A stretch of 56,140 nucleotides of DNA from Chthoniobacterales bacterium (GCA_014879535.1 JACSRX010000079.1:1-56140), one strand, 5' to 3'; positions 43,665 through 52,159 are shown, numbered from the stretch's first letter. The notes: generated by a model from the sequence alone, not told the origin. Program-made: numbers and translations.

Positions 43665-44598
43665 AACACACCTCCTTGGCATGCTGTTGGAGCTGATTGC
43701 GAAACCGCGGAGGCATACCTGGCGTTGCTCCCCGTTGCGAAGAAACGTGAGCCGCCACTCCATTGGCGAGTTCGCTTATCTCCTCCATGCTCAGGTTGCA
43801 CAACAGCCCCATGGTCATGGCCGCAGTGAAGGAGTCTCCGGCCCCGATCGTGTCTTGCACTACCACATGGCATCCGCCACCCCGACAAAGCCGACGACCA
43901 TCGCAAAGAATGCTGCCCTCGGCCCCGCGGGTGCATGCAACAAGCAGGAAATTGTAGCGTCTCACCAACTCAGTCAGCTGCTCCTCCCGTGATCTTCCCA
44001 ACAAGAACAACCCGGCCATGATGTCCAACTCCGCCTCGTTGATTTTCAGGACGTTGGCCGAGCTGAGTGAATCGTGGAGAAGCTCGCGCGAGAAAAACTC
44101 CTGCCGGAGATTTGCATCAAACACCCTCAATGCTCCAGACGGAACAATGCTCAGGAGGGCCCGGATTGTGGCACTCGAAGTGTGTGATCGCTGGGCCAAA
44201 GACCCGAAATATATGGCATCCGCGGTGGAAACCAGCGCCTGCGCAGCGTCATCCAATTGGATGTTGTCCCAAGCGGCGTTGTCGTGGATGTTGAATATCG
44301 GCTGGCCATCAGCAGCCAGTTCCACCGCAACTGTCCCCGTAGGCCTTGTGGGGTCCGTCTGAATTCCAGCCGTTGGCAGACCGAGTGCCTCGATTTTTCC
44401 CAATATCTCCACGCCCAACGCGTCTGTTCCGACTCTGCTGAGGAGGTGAGCATCGGCCCCCAGCGAACGCGCATGATAGATGAAATTGGCTGGTGCCCCC
44501 CCCATCTGACGCCCCGTGGGCAACAGATCCCAAAGCAGTTCCCCGACACCGACGACTCGTGGTCGGTTGGTGGGCGAGTGTTTTGCGCTGGTATCCAT
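43654..44598 (-). CDS. Fructokinase, PfkB/ribokinase family
   Basis: This 314-residue protein starts from the ATG at 44598 (MDTSAKHSPTNRP), 25 bp after the porter stop. The first PfkB motif is GGAPANFIYHARSLGADAHLLSRVG. The second is DTIGAGDSFTAAM, containing the catalytic Asp of the anion hole. The core begins RVVGVGELLWDLLPTG. It phosphorylates cytosolic fructose with ATP to fructose 6-phosphate. Its place between a sugar porter and a fructanase makes fructose the obvious substrate, supporting a route from polymer to glycolysis. Confidence 0.93.
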   Translation of the reverse strand: MDTSAKHSPTNRPRVVGVGELLWDLLPTGRQMGGAPANFIYHARSLGADAHLLSRVGTDALGVEILGKIEALGLPTAGIQTDPTRPTGTVAVELAADGQPIFNIHDNAAWDNIQLDDAAQALVSTADAIYFGSLAQRSHTSSATIRALLSIVPSGALRVFDANLRQEFFSRELLHDSLSSANVLKINEAELDIMAGLFLLGRSREEQLTELVRRYNFLLVACTRGAEGSILCDGRRLCRGGGCHVVVQDTIGAGDSFTAAMTMGLLCNLSMEEISELANGVAAHVSSQRGATPGMPPRFRNQLQQHAKEVCYAS

Positions 44599-44623
44599 GG
44601 GGCAGCCACCAATCGCTTCCGTC

Positions 44624-46000
44624 TCAACCGTGCCCCAGACGCCGCTCGATGTCTTCAAGGGAGCCGCCTTTGGTTTCAGGCATTAGGAAAATCACCCAGA
44701 GAAGCTGCAGCACCATCATCCCGGCGAAGAAGCCGAATGCCCATGCCCCAGAGGCTGCAGCCACCACCGGGAAGGACCACGAAACCGCGGCAGCCATGAA
44801 CCAATGAGTGAAGCTTCCCAAAGCCTGCCCCTTCGCGCGAACGGTGTTTGGAAACACCTCCGAGATGAAAACCCAGATACAAGCCCCTTGGGAGAAGGCG
44901 AAGAATGCGATGTAAACCAGCAGCGCGATCAAAACGATCGAGCCGTTTGCGGCGCCGCCAAGTGAGAACTGCCAAGCCACCACCGAAAGTGTGACGATGA
45001 GCCCGAGAGAGCCGATCAACATGAGGATGCGCCGTCCAAAACGATCGATGACCAACAGGGCCAGGGCGGTGAAGACGAAGTTGGTTCCTCCAACAAGAAC
45101 CGCTTGGAACAATGCCGAGTCCACTGCAGCTCCGGCCATCATGAAGATCTTCGGCGCGTAATACATCAGCGCGTTGATTCCAGCCAACTGGTTGAACATG
45201 GCGATGGCGATCACCAGCAATACGGATTTGGAGTATCGGCGCTGGAAAAGCGCATCCTGCTTGCCGCCATTGCCATCAAGGGACTGCTTGATCTCCGCAA
45301 TCTTAGCTGCGGTATCCACGACACCCAACTTCTCGAGGACGTCTCTCGCGTTCTCAACCAGCCCCTTCTTCACCAGCCACCGAGGGCTCTCGGGTATGGT
45401 GAAGATCAGAAAGAAGAACACTGCAGCGGGAATCGCCTCGATCCCCAACATTGCCCTCCAAGCCCAGTCGGCGCCGACATACAGCGAAAGGACGTAGTTG
45501 GAGAGGAATGCGAGAAGGATGCCCGCCACCACGTTGAGTTGGTTTATGGCAACCAGTCGCCCACGAGCGCTCCCCGGGGCGATCTCTGCAATATACATCG
45601 GCGCAACCACCGATGCCGCACCGACACCCAGCCCCCCCACGAATCTTGCGACCACCAACACAATCCAGCTCTCTGCCACCGCGCACCCGATAGCAGACAC
45701 AAAATACAAGAGTGCAATAAGCAGCAGCATCTTCTTGCGGCCAAACGCGTCCACCGGTTTGCCAACAATGATGGACCCGATCACTGTGCCAATTAGGGCA
45801 ACCGCGACGGTGAAGCCCAAAGTCTGAGCCGTGAGCTGAAAAACCGAGTTGAGCGCTTCTGTGGTGCCGGAAATCACTGCTGTATCGAAACCGAACAGCA
45901 GTCCGCCCAAGGCAGCAATGATCGTGCCTTGGATTACACTGGCGGTGACACGGCCGTGGGCGGCAGGCAGGGAGGACGAATCTTGGGGGGATGTCGACAT
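44624..46000 (-). CDS. MFS sugar porter (SP family), probable fructose/H+ symporter
   Basis: This 458-residue protein has 12 predicted membrane segments and the sugar porter signatures GGLLFGFDTAVISG (TM1), DAFGRKK (loop 2-3), APMYIAEIAPGSARGRLVAINQL, PESPRWLVKKG and PETKGGSLEDIE. It is the first gene of the fructan operon and should import the fructose (or sucrose) released by the GH32 enzymes. It is transcribed from the region holding the dyad at 46088, divergent from the regulator gene. The start is the ATG at 46000. Confidence 0.93.
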   Translation of the reverse strand: MSTSPQDSSSLPAAHGRVTASVIQGTIIAALGGLLFGFDTAVISGTTEALNSVFQLTAQTLGFTVAVALIGTVIGSIIVGKPVDAFGRKKMLLLIALLYFVSAIGCAVAESWIVLVVARFVGGLGVGAASVVAPMYIAEIAPGSARGRLVAINQLNVVAGILLAFLSNYVLSLYVGADWAWRAMLGIEAIPAAVFFFLIFTIPESPRWLVKKGLVENARDVLEKLGVVDTAAKIAEIKQSLDGNGGKQDALFQRRYSKSVLLVIAIAMFNQLAGINALMYYAPKIFMMAGAAVDSALFQAVLVGGTNFVFTALALLVIDRFGRRILMLIGSLGLIVTLSVVAWQFSLGGAANGSIVLIALLVYIAFFAFSQGACIWVFISEVFPNTVRAKGQALGSFTHWFMAAAVSWSFPVVAAASGAWAFGFFAGMMVLQLLWVIFLMPETKGGSLEDIERRLGHG

Positions 46001-46087
46001 GCGGGGGGAGCTTTTGCTTGCAAGGAGGCTTCTTCACCGCCTCCCCGCCCGCAAGGAAAGACTAGCAGTATTGTCATTTTGCTGGCT

Positions 46088-46102
46088 TTAACGATTCGTA
46101 AA
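46088..46102. promoter_or_regulatory. Operator candidate in the porter/regulator divergent region
   Basis: TTAACGATTCGTAAA contains the perfect 9-bp dyad ACGATTCGT and symmetric outer TT/AA. TTGTCATT occurs as a direct repeat on both sides (46071-46078 and 46104-46111). Dyads of this size between divergent genes are typical sites of GntR-LacI hybrid regulators such as AraR. Confidence 0.5.
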
Positions 46103-46241
46103 CTTGTCATTACTGCTTCGCCATCAGGCGTAAGGATACGGCAAGATCCTGTAGCTCTATCCGCGACGCCCCCGCCCCAACCTGCAAATAGCAATTTGCA
46201 GCGATCGCGAGCCATGCTATGGACAAACCTGACAGCGAAAA

Positions 46242-47381
46242 ATGGACAGCACCCCACCCCCAACTGGCCGGCGCTATGAGGAGATCGCCCGCGAAGTGCG
46301 CGGAGAACTTCTGGCCGGTCGCTACGGCGATGAGGGGCGGATGCCGAGCGAGGCACAACTGGTCCGCCGATACAAAGTTTCACGACCGACGGTGGCGCGA
46401 GCGCTGCGCCTGTTGCAAGACGAGGGTTTCGTCGAACGACGCGCGGGATCAGGAACGTATGCAAAGGTGCGCGATGAAACAAGCCGCCTCCGCGCGAAGC
46501 GATTGCTGGCACTTTTGATGCCAGACTTGGGAAACACCGAGATATTCCAGCTGATCGGAGGAGAAATTGCCAGTCTGGCAAGGGTCAATGATTATACCTT
46601 GGCTTGGGATGCGATTTCCAAGATCAAACCAAAAGCCGAATCGGGAGCAAAGTATGCCGCCGAGCTCTGCCAGCAGTTTATCAACCAAGGTGTCAGCGGA
46701 GTCTTTTTTGCGCCATTCGAACTCATGCCAGAAAAGGAGGCCACCAACCGGGAACTCGCCATCAAGCTGCGAGAAGCCGGCATCTCGGTGGTTCTCCTTG
46801 ATCGCGATGTCACCGTGTTTCCAACCCGCAGCGATTTCGATTTGGTGGGCGTGGATAATTTTCTAGGGGGATACTTGGTCGCGGAGCACCTGCTGAAGCT
46901 GGGCTGCCAAAGGCTCTGTTACGTGGCTCGGCCTCATTCGGCACCAACCGTAGAAATGCGCATCTCCGGAATGCATGAAGCCCTGCGGCACCGACGAGTA
47001 AGCGTGGAACCGCTTGCCGTGCAAATCGGGGATTTGTCGGACAAACGGTTTGTGCGCAACCTCATCTCCCCATTGCCCGATGCATTCCTCTGTGCCAATG
47101 ATCATACAGCGGCACTGCTGCTGCGACGGCTTCACGAAGGCAACATCCGTGTGCCTGAGCAAGTTCGTGTCGTCGGGTTCGATGATGTGAAGTTTGCGAC
47201 CCTTGTGTCACCTCCCCTCACCACGGTCCAGCAGCCTTGGCATGAATTGGCCAGCAACGCCTTCCACGCGATGCTGAGCCGATTGGACCAGCCAACTCTG
47301 CCACCAAGGCACTTCATGTCGACCCCCCGATTGATAGTTCGTGATTCATGTGGCGCTTACCACCCGAGCACCAGCCAATGA
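46242..47381 (+). CDS. GntR-LacI hybrid transcriptional regulator (AraR-like architecture)
   Basis: This 379-residue protein has an N-terminal GntR winged helix (RRYEEIAREVRGELLAGRYGDEGRMPSEAQL, VSRPTVARALRLLQDEGFVERRAGSGTYAKV; residues 1-75). A periplasmic-binding-protein-1/LacI-type effector domain follows (RLLALLMPDLGNTEIFQLIGGEI, VDNFLGGYLVAEHLLKLG, PDAFLCANDHTAALLLRRL, VVGFDDVKFATLVSPPLTTV). This AraR-like fusion usually represses sugar genes and is released by the sugar. It is divergent from the fructan operon with 241 bp between, and the dyad at 46088 is the likely operator. The effector is presumably fructose or a fructose phosphate. Confidence 0.9.
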   Translation: MDSTPPPTGRRYEEIAREVRGELLAGRYGDEGRMPSEAQLVRRYKVSRPTVARALRLLQDEGFVERRAGSGTYAKVRDETSRLRAKRLLALLMPDLGNTEIFQLIGGEIASLARVNDYTLAWDAISKIKPKAESGAKYAAELCQQFINQGVSGVFFAPFELMPEKEATNRELAIKLREAGISVVLLDRDVTVFPTRSDFDLVGVDNFLGGYLVAEHLLKLGCQRLCYVARPHSAPTVEMRISGMHEALRHRRVSVEPLAVQIGDLSDKRFVRNLISPLPDAFLCANDHTAALLLRRLHEGNIRVPEQVRVVGFDDVKFATLVSPPLTTVQQPWHELASNAFHAMLSRLDQPTLPPRHFMSTPRLIVRDSCGAYHPSTSQ

Positions 47382-47545
47382 TCATGGTAACTTATTGACG
47401 ACCTGTTTCTTTCGAGGACTCAATTGCCGCCACTTGGCCAAATTCAGCGTACAAATTTGCTCACCTGATATTACAGCTTTGTCACTTTTTCTAATACACT
47501 GCCATTGTCTGGATTTTAGCAGCTTCGTTAAGCTGGCGGAGTCCC

Positions 47546-48295
47546 ATGAAGGCCCCCACACACACCCACGGCAGCCCCCACATCGGCTTCAGCCTTATGG
47601 AGCTGCTCGTGAGCGTTGCCATAGTCGCCGTGCTCATCGGCATCGGCCTACCCACATACAGCCGTATGATCGAGTCGTCCCACAGGGCCAAATGTGCAGC
47701 AAACCTCCGGCAGATCGGCGCTGGCATTCAACTGGTCGTTGCCGATGGCCCTCCCGTTCTGGGGGCCGGCTACTTCCCTTTTCTGGATGGGAGAGACGAA
47801 AATTGGAATCACACTACTTGGTATCTGATGGTCGCGGAAAAGCTCGGCCTCACGGAGCCCTCGACAAGCGGGTGGGCAGCTCGGCTTAAGCAAAACGCCG
47901 ACATCTTCTGCTGTCCGGCGAACAAATCAGTGCCCAAGTTAAAACAGCTTGGCCCCGACGACGAGGCCTACAGCAACCTTTCATACGGATACCACGACAC
48001 GGTGTTCGGGAGCACCGTGATGCCCGGCCACGCAGACGACAACGTGCTCAACACTGCGAAATGCACGGATCCCTCCAAACTCGTCATGGTGAGCGATTCC
48101 AATGGGGACGGTCAATTCGACTACCAGATAAGCAGCTGGGGCGGGGCAATGACTTGGGTGGGCGATCGACACGATGGCGGCGCAAACACCCTCTTTGCCG
48201 ATGGTCATGTCGAATGGATCAAGAGTGACAGGTTCGGCTGGGGTTGGATACCGAGCCGCCAACGCGATGGAATAATCGTCGTCGGCAAAGACTGA
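47546..48295 (+). CDS. Orphan pseudopilin-like protein with H-X9-DG motif
   Basis: This 249-residue protein has the prepilin leader IGFSLMELLVSVAIVAVLIGIGLPTYSRM, with cleavage before Phe (FSLME keeps Glu5). The C terminus holds RHDGGANTLFADGHVEWIKS, the H-X9-DG type end. It is the same kind of protein as that at 32757, with low sequence similarity outside the leader and end motif. No assembly genes are nearby. The 164 bp before it are AT-rich and may hold its promoter. The role is unknown. Confidence 0.87.
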   Translation: MKAPTHTHGSPHIGFSLMELLVSVAIVAVLIGIGLPTYSRMIESSHRAKCAANLRQIGAGIQLVVADGPPVLGAGYFPFLDGRDENWNHTTWYLMVAEKLGLTEPSTSGWAARLKQNADIFCCPANKSVPKLKQLGPDDEAYSNLSYGYHDTVFGSTVMPGHADDNVLNTAKCTDPSKLVMVSDSNGDGQFDYQISSWGGAMTWVGDRHDGGANTLFADGHVEWIKSDRFGWGWIPSRQRDGIIVVGKD

Positions 48296-48332
48296 CCTCG
48301 TCGACGTGGCCGCTGAGGAACCCAACGACATC

Positions 48333-48776
48333 ATGACCAACAACGATGAGGAATCTGCCGGGATTCAACCCGTTATGCAGGCATACCCGAACGCGACAAT
48401 GCCCATTGAGTCCATCCCCTACAAGGTGCGAGAGATCGCAATACTCCGGGGGCTTGGATACACGCTCCTTGAGATCGCTTCCCGCAGCAGCATCACGCCA
48501 CAAGCTGTCTCGATGATGTTGAAGCGATACCGACGCAGCACGCAGTGCTTCGACTCTTCGTCGGAGCTAAGCCAACTCTCAACCAGAGCCGCAAATACCC
48601 TTGCTCGGCTGGGAATTACCACCAAGAGTGACGCTCAGCGCTGCGAGCTTTTCAAGGAACTCGCCCAGCAGCGTAATTGCGGAAGCAAGACAATCCAGGA
48701 AATCCGGCAGTGGGTTGAGACAGGGGGCCGGAAGCAGGGACCTTCGGCTGGAAGTCGGCAACAACACCAAAGCTGA
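48333..48776 (+). CDS. Small HTH protein with RNA polymerase alpha-CTD-like domain
   Basis: This 147-residue protein starts from the ATG at 48333 (MTNNDEESAGIQ); an upstream GTG at 48306 adds 9 residues. Residues 30-75 form a helix-turn-helix (VREIAILRGLGYTLLEIASR, SITPQAVSMMLKRYRRS). Residues 83-125 read LSTRAANTLARLGITTKSDA ... CGSKTIQEIRQW, the helix-hairpin-helix pattern of the C-terminal domain of RNA polymerase alpha (LSxRAxNxLxxxGIxT ... GxKSLxEI). It lies 37 bp after the pseudopilin gene on the same strand. A DNA-binding protein that mimics alpha-CTD is unusual; its targets are unknown. Confidence 0.75.
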   Translation: MTNNDEESAGIQPVMQAYPNATMPIESIPYKVREIAILRGLGYTLLEIASRSSITPQAVSMMLKRYRRSTQCFDSSSELSQLSTRAANTLARLGITTKSDAQRCELFKELAQQRNCGSKTIQEIRQWVETGGRKQGPSAGSRQQHQS

Positions 48777-48907
48777 AAAAGCGGGCAGCTTTGGCGGAAA
48801 TCAACCAATTCGATGGCCATCGCACACCGTGCTGCAGTGCTCCCTGTTGGCAGTCGCGGCAGAGGTCTCGGCTGCCATGAAAAAAACACCGTGCAAACCC
48901 GGCGCTC

Positions 48908-50956
48908 TTATGCAATTTGCCGTTCGGGTTGCACCCGAGCGGCAGCACCGGTCGAAGCGACTTTTGACCGACGCACGCAGCCTCCGAGCACTCTGTTGGA
49001 GTCCCTCAGCAGACAGCGGGCCGTCGGCCACAGGAGCATACCGGCCAAGGTGATGGCCACCACCACCGTGGAGCTCTCGGGAATGGCCGTGATGGTGAAC
49101 GTGCCGCTGCCTTCATTCCAATTGTAGCTGAATGCATTGTCGAAACTGAAAAGACTGCCCGTGTTGATCGTCGATGTCAGGTCCGACTTGAATGTCAGGA
49201 CGTTGCCGTCCAAGAAATTGCTCACCGTCAGCAGGCTGCCAGGCGTGTAAGTTCCGAAGGACAACGTGCCGATCGAGCCCGCGCCGTAATCCAAAGTCGA
49301 TCCCGTTGTCAGCGTCAGGTTGCCCATGGCTTCCGAGACGCCCGAGCCGCGAAGGATCGTGCCTCCAGAGAGCGTGACAACCGAATCATCGACGATCTGG
49401 TTGCTGGCGGAAATGAGCAGAACCGCGCCGCTGTTGACCGTGACGCTTCCGGCAATGGCTTGGGTGCCCGCTGTCTTCCCGAGTTGCAGCGTTCCATCGC
49501 TGACCACGGTCGCACCTGTGTAGGTGTTGGCCTCTGTGCCTGAAAAGCTTACGGTGCCCGAGCCGGTCTTGATGATACCACCGCCGTTGGTGACTGCTCC
49601 GCTGATCGTCAGCGCGGCGCCGCTTCCGGCATTCGCTGTCAAATTGTGGGCCAAGTCCAGAGTTCCACTCATCTCGGCCGCCGATGCACCGGCCGCGCTC
49701 AGCGTAACGGTCAGGCCGTTGCTGATGTAGCCGGCGACAACTTTGCCCGCGTGGTTTACCCCGTTCCCGATCCGCAACTCGGCCGCCTGCTCGTTGTGCG
49801 TCCCATCAAGCCACCCGAGTTCGGTCGTGCCCGAGCTGCCGAACGCGTTGTTGTTGGAAAGCACCACCGTCCCTTCCCGCACATACTTGTTTGCGGACAA
49901 TTCGTTGTCACCTGAGAGCGTTGCTGTCCCGCCTCCGAATTTCACAAATGGCGCCGGGGCAATGATCTTGCCCGCGACCGCCGTGCTTCCCGCCCCCACG
50001 ATCCAGAACTCCTTTCCGGTGCTGGCCGTCACGTCCCCGTCGATGCTCAGGCTCGCCCCCGATGCCGCCCCCACCCGCGTGATTCCCGGCGCACCGGCAT
50101 CGATGGTGATGCTGCCGGTGACCGTGTTGGCGCCACTGACACTCTGGAGCGCTCCGGCGTCGCCCGCGCCCGAGCCCCGGAGAACCAAGTTCTCCGCGGT
50201 GGTGATGCCATTCGACAACTGCAGGGCTGCGCCCTCCGTGACCGTGGTGTTACCGGCGGTCGATCCCAGCGCGTTGTTGTGCGCCACGCGGAGCACCCCC
50301 GCATCCAGCCACGTGCCGCCGCTGTAGGTGTTGTCCCCCGAGAGAACTACGATGTTGTAGTCCTTCAGCGCCAACCCGCCCGACCCTGAGATCGCGCCCG
50401 CCAAGGCCAGCGTCTTCCCGTTGTCCCAATAAATATCGATCCACGACCCGTTGTTGTTGATCGCGCCGGTGAACGTCAAGTCGCCCCCCATCTTGATCTC
50501 CAACGCGCCTTCCGTGGAGCCGACGATGTCCAAACCGATGGTCTGGAGAGTTCCACCAGCTTCATTTTGGATGAAAGGGTTGATGCCGTCCACCTTGGAG
50601 AACTGCAGAGCGTTGCCGCTCACCACATGCGGGGCGGTGGCGTTGTCGCCGAAGACCAAACCGTTGACTGAGTAGCCCGAGGCATTGTTCGTCGAAGAAG
50701 AGTAGTGGTTGTTGTTGAACTTCAGAACATTGTTTGGCAAAGGAAGATCCCACAGGTCCCCGGGCCACCATCTTGCTCCCGCGGCACCTTGCGTCCAATT
50801 GCCATCGGGCGCGTCGTCCTTCCAGTCATACCAGGTTGCTGCAGGAGCCGGCGAGGGAGCCCAAGCTGCGACCAAGGGCAGCAGCCCCAACAACACAATT
50901 TTGGAGCGAATCAGTCCGATGAAACAGCCGATGCGAAAAGCAGGGGGGGGGGTCAT
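48908..50956 (-). CDS. Autotransporter-associated beta-strand repeat (PATR) protein with PEP-CTERM-like end
   Basis: This protein has about 682 residues from the ATG at 50956. After a signal peptide (IVLLGLLPLVAAWAPSPAPA) and TWYDWKDDAPDGNWTQGAAG it has a long beta-helix of PATR repeats, such as VVLSGDNTYSGGTWLDAGVLRV and NTYTGATVVSDGTLQLGK. The C terminus has the variant sorting signal IPESSTVVVAITLAGMLL followed by RCLLR, then about 30 further basic residues (DSNRVLGGCVRRSKV...), longer than normal PEP-CTERM tails. It is probably a surface beta-helix adhesin or carbohydrate-binding protein of the island. No transporter is linked. Confidence 0.83.
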   Translation of the reverse strand: MTPPPAFRIGCFIGLIRSKIVLLGLLPLVAAWAPSPAPAATWYDWKDDAPDGNWTQGAAGARWWPGDLWDLPLPNNVLKFNNNHYSSSTNNASGYSVNGLVFGDNATAPHVVSGNALQFSKVDGINPFIQNEAGGTLQTIGLDIVGSTEGALEIKMGGDLTFTGAINNNGSWIDIYWDNGKTLALAGAISGSGGLALKDYNIVVLSGDNTYSGGTWLDAGVLRVAHNNALGSTAGNTTVTEGAALQLSNGITTAENLVLRGSGAGDAGALQSVSGANTVTGSITIDAGAPGITRVGAASGASLSIDGDVTASTGKEFWIVGAGSTAVAGKIIAPAPFVKFGGGTATLSGDNELSANKYVREGTVVLSNNNAFGSSGTTELGWLDGTHNEQAAELRIGNGVNHAGKVVAGYISNGLTVTLSAAGASAAEMSGTLDLAHNLTANAGSGAALTISGAVTNGGGIIKTGSGTVSFSGTEANTYTGATVVSDGTLQLGKTAGTQAIAGSVTVNSGAVLLISASNQIVDDSVVTLSGGTILRGSGVSEAMGNLTLTTGSTLDYGAGSIGTLSFGTYTPGSLLTVSNFLDGNVLTFKSDLTSTINTGSLFSFDNAFSYNWNEGSGTFTITAIPESSTVVVAITLAGMLLWPTARCLLRDSNRVLGGCVRRSKVASTGAAARVQPERQIA

Positions 50957-51046
50957 GGCCGGTAGTCTCTCATTCGCGGCTGCCCCCACCACAAGCAGTG
51001 ATCCCCTCAGCCCTCAGAATTCTGTAATTACCAACGTGCCATGCTG

Positions 51047-51398
51047 TCAGTTAGTGCGAGCACCCAGCACCTCTTGGCGGCTCTCCGTTAGCTTTGAGTC
51101 ATTGGTTGGCCCAGATTCAGCCATAACACCGGGGTATTCCTCGATGGTTTGGCTAAGCGTCTTGCGAGAGGACTTGTGCTCCGTGCGGTCGAGGTTGTTG
51201 CGAAGATCACTCAGGAGCCTTTTGGCTTCAGCCACCGAAGTGCACGGAGCTGGCCGACTTACCCAAGCGCTGGACAATGCGCTCGCCCTTGTGCCGAAAT
51301 CGGGCGTAAAAGGAAGGCCGTGAGCCCGAATATTGGTAAATACTCTCCGCCACTTTACGAAAAGGCCCGGCGCCAGAGGATTTCGGTGGCTTCGGCAT
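51047..51398 (-). pseudogene. Truncated and frameshifted tyrosine-recombinase-type integrase (N-terminal part)
   Basis: From the ATG at 51398, MPKPPKSSGAGPFRKVAESIYQYSGS...FYARFRHKGERIVQRLG ends at a TGA. The next frame continues CTSVAEAKRLLSDLRNNLDRTEHKSSRKTLSQTIEEY, so one frameshift lies near 51255. This matches the arm-binding and start of the SAM-like region of phage-type integrases. The catalytic domain is absent; the frame stops at 51047. It lies 50 bp from the tRNA half at 51448, the usual place of an integrase next to its attachment site. Confidence 0.65.
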
Positions 51399-51447
51399 GC
51401 TCCAAAACCGACCCGGTGATTTTTTCAACTCATTTAACAGAGTATTT

Positions 51448-51488
51448 CGCGCGGTTAGCTCAGCGGTAGAGCGGCTCGTTTACACCGA
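51448..51488 (+). pseudogene. 5' half of a tRNA-Val-like gene, right copy of the island repeat
   Basis: Acceptor GCGCGGT, TA, D-arm GCTC-AGCGGTA-GAGC, and anticodon arm GCTCG-TTTACAC-CGA (anticodon TAC) are intact, then sequence changes to a run of A and G. The T-arm and 3' acceptor strand are missing. A complete but different tRNA-Val(TAC) lies 240 bp to the right on the other strand. Confidence 0.72.
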
Positions 51489-51727
51489 AAAAAAGGGGGT
51501 TGGTAACACCTTCCTTTTCATTCCCGTCTGCCGTTTTTCTCTTTTAAAAGAGGGTCAAGCGTTTCGTTTTTTTTGCTGTTTTTTGTTACAAAAGGCCAGT
51601 TTTTCCTGTGTTGGTGTCAACAATGGTGTTACCAGAATTCCGCCCCTTTTTGCCATCGCTACAGAGAACAAAGCGATTCGTCTAAAACGACTTGGCCAGC
51701 ATGTTTAAAATTTCTCTGTGGAGAACG
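51489..51727. other. Intergenic junction between island and phage module with a 10-bp inverted repeat
   Basis: AT-rich, no convincing gene. TGGTAACACC at 51501-51510 is inverted as GGTGTTACCA at 51625-51634. T-runs between them (51560-51592) exclude a simple coding interpretation. It may be attachment-site arm DNA. Confidence 0.5.
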
Positions 51728-51799
51728 TGCGGAGGGCAGGAATCGAACCCGCAACCGTCAGCGTGTAAAGCTGCTGCTCTACCGTTGAGCTACCCCCGC
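51728..51799 (-). tRNA. tRNA-Val (anticodon TAC)
   Basis: A full 72-base cloverleaf on the minus strand. Acceptor GCGGGGG pairs with CCTCCGC (one G-U), the D-arm is GCTC-AACGGTA-GAGC, and the anticodon loop TTTACAC sits on a CAGC/GCTG stem. The T-arm is GCGGG-TTCGATT-CCTGC and the discriminator is A. CCA is not encoded. Confidence 0.92.
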
Positions 51800-51828
51800 T
51801 AAAAAATTCAGGCCGAATCTTAGCCGCC

Positions 51829-52158
51829 TCAAAGCCCAAGGGCAACCCAGATTCGTGGCAAGATGGTTGTGACAACCCATGTCAAAAGAACCGTTGCACC
51901 GCTGGCAAGCCAAACGATCTTTCCGCGCCATGTTTCAATTGTTGAAACTTTGGCATCAAGGGCAATAAAATCATCTTTGATTTGATTTATTTGTTTTTCA
52001 GAGCCGGTGATTCGGCTTTCCAATAACGGAATATTCGCAAGACTGGTAACAACTAATTCACGCAAGTCTGTAATCTTTTCAATGATTGTTTCGGTTTTGG
52101 CTTCAACCTTGTCCAATCTTTCTTCAATGCGCCCAAGGCGGTAATTTTCATTATCCAT
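51829..52158 (-). CDS. Holin/XhlA-like small membrane protein
   Basis: This 109-residue protein starts from the ATG at 52158 (MDNENYRLGRIEERLDKVEAK). A long coiled coil (residues 5-75) is followed by one hydrophobic helix (KIVWLASGATVLLTWVVTTILP) near the C terminus. This layout is typical of XhlA/haemolysin-type accessory holins and of phage lysis or spanin-like proteins. It is the last gene of the phage module, where lysis genes often sit. It begins 1 base after the stop of the preceding gene. Confidence 0.65.
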   Translation of the reverse strand: MDNENYRLGRIEERLDKVEAKTETIIEKITDLRELVVTSLANIPLLESRITGSEKQINQIKDDFIALDAKVSTIETWRGKIVWLASGATVLLTWVVTTILPRIWVALGL

Positions 52159-52159
52159 T

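Larger units (their letters stand above)
33829..51477. mobile_element. Probable genomic island carrying the fructan locus, bounded by tRNA-half direct repeats
   Basis: The 30-bp repeat CGCGCGGTTAGCTC...GGCTC stands at both ends in direct orientation (one mismatch). An integrase remnant lies just inside the right end (51047-51398), the classical order for an element inserted at a tRNA gene. The cargo is the GH32/fructokinase/porter operon with its regulator, an orphan pseudopilin, an HTH/alpha-CTD-like protein and a PATR/PEP-CTERM protein. The island is no longer mobile by its own integrase. The ends are inferred from the repeats only. Confidence 0.55.

Noticed and set aside
42576-43829. Plus-strand frame of 417 codons opposite the canonical GH32 gene
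   Set aside because: Covers the GH32 motifs on the other strand; no recognisable protein features.
46219-46245. Earlier ATG at 46219 as the start of the GntR-LacI regulator
   Set aside because: It is in a different frame from the conserved HTH; the ATG at 46242 is in frame.
48908-50956. Classical autotransporter with own barrel
   Set aside because: PATR repeats are present but the C terminus is a PEP-CTERM-like helix, not a beta barrel domain.
51397-51708. Plus-strand 103-codon frame across the tRNA half
   Set aside because: It reads through tRNA sequence and a T-rich noncoding stretch with no domain or start signal.
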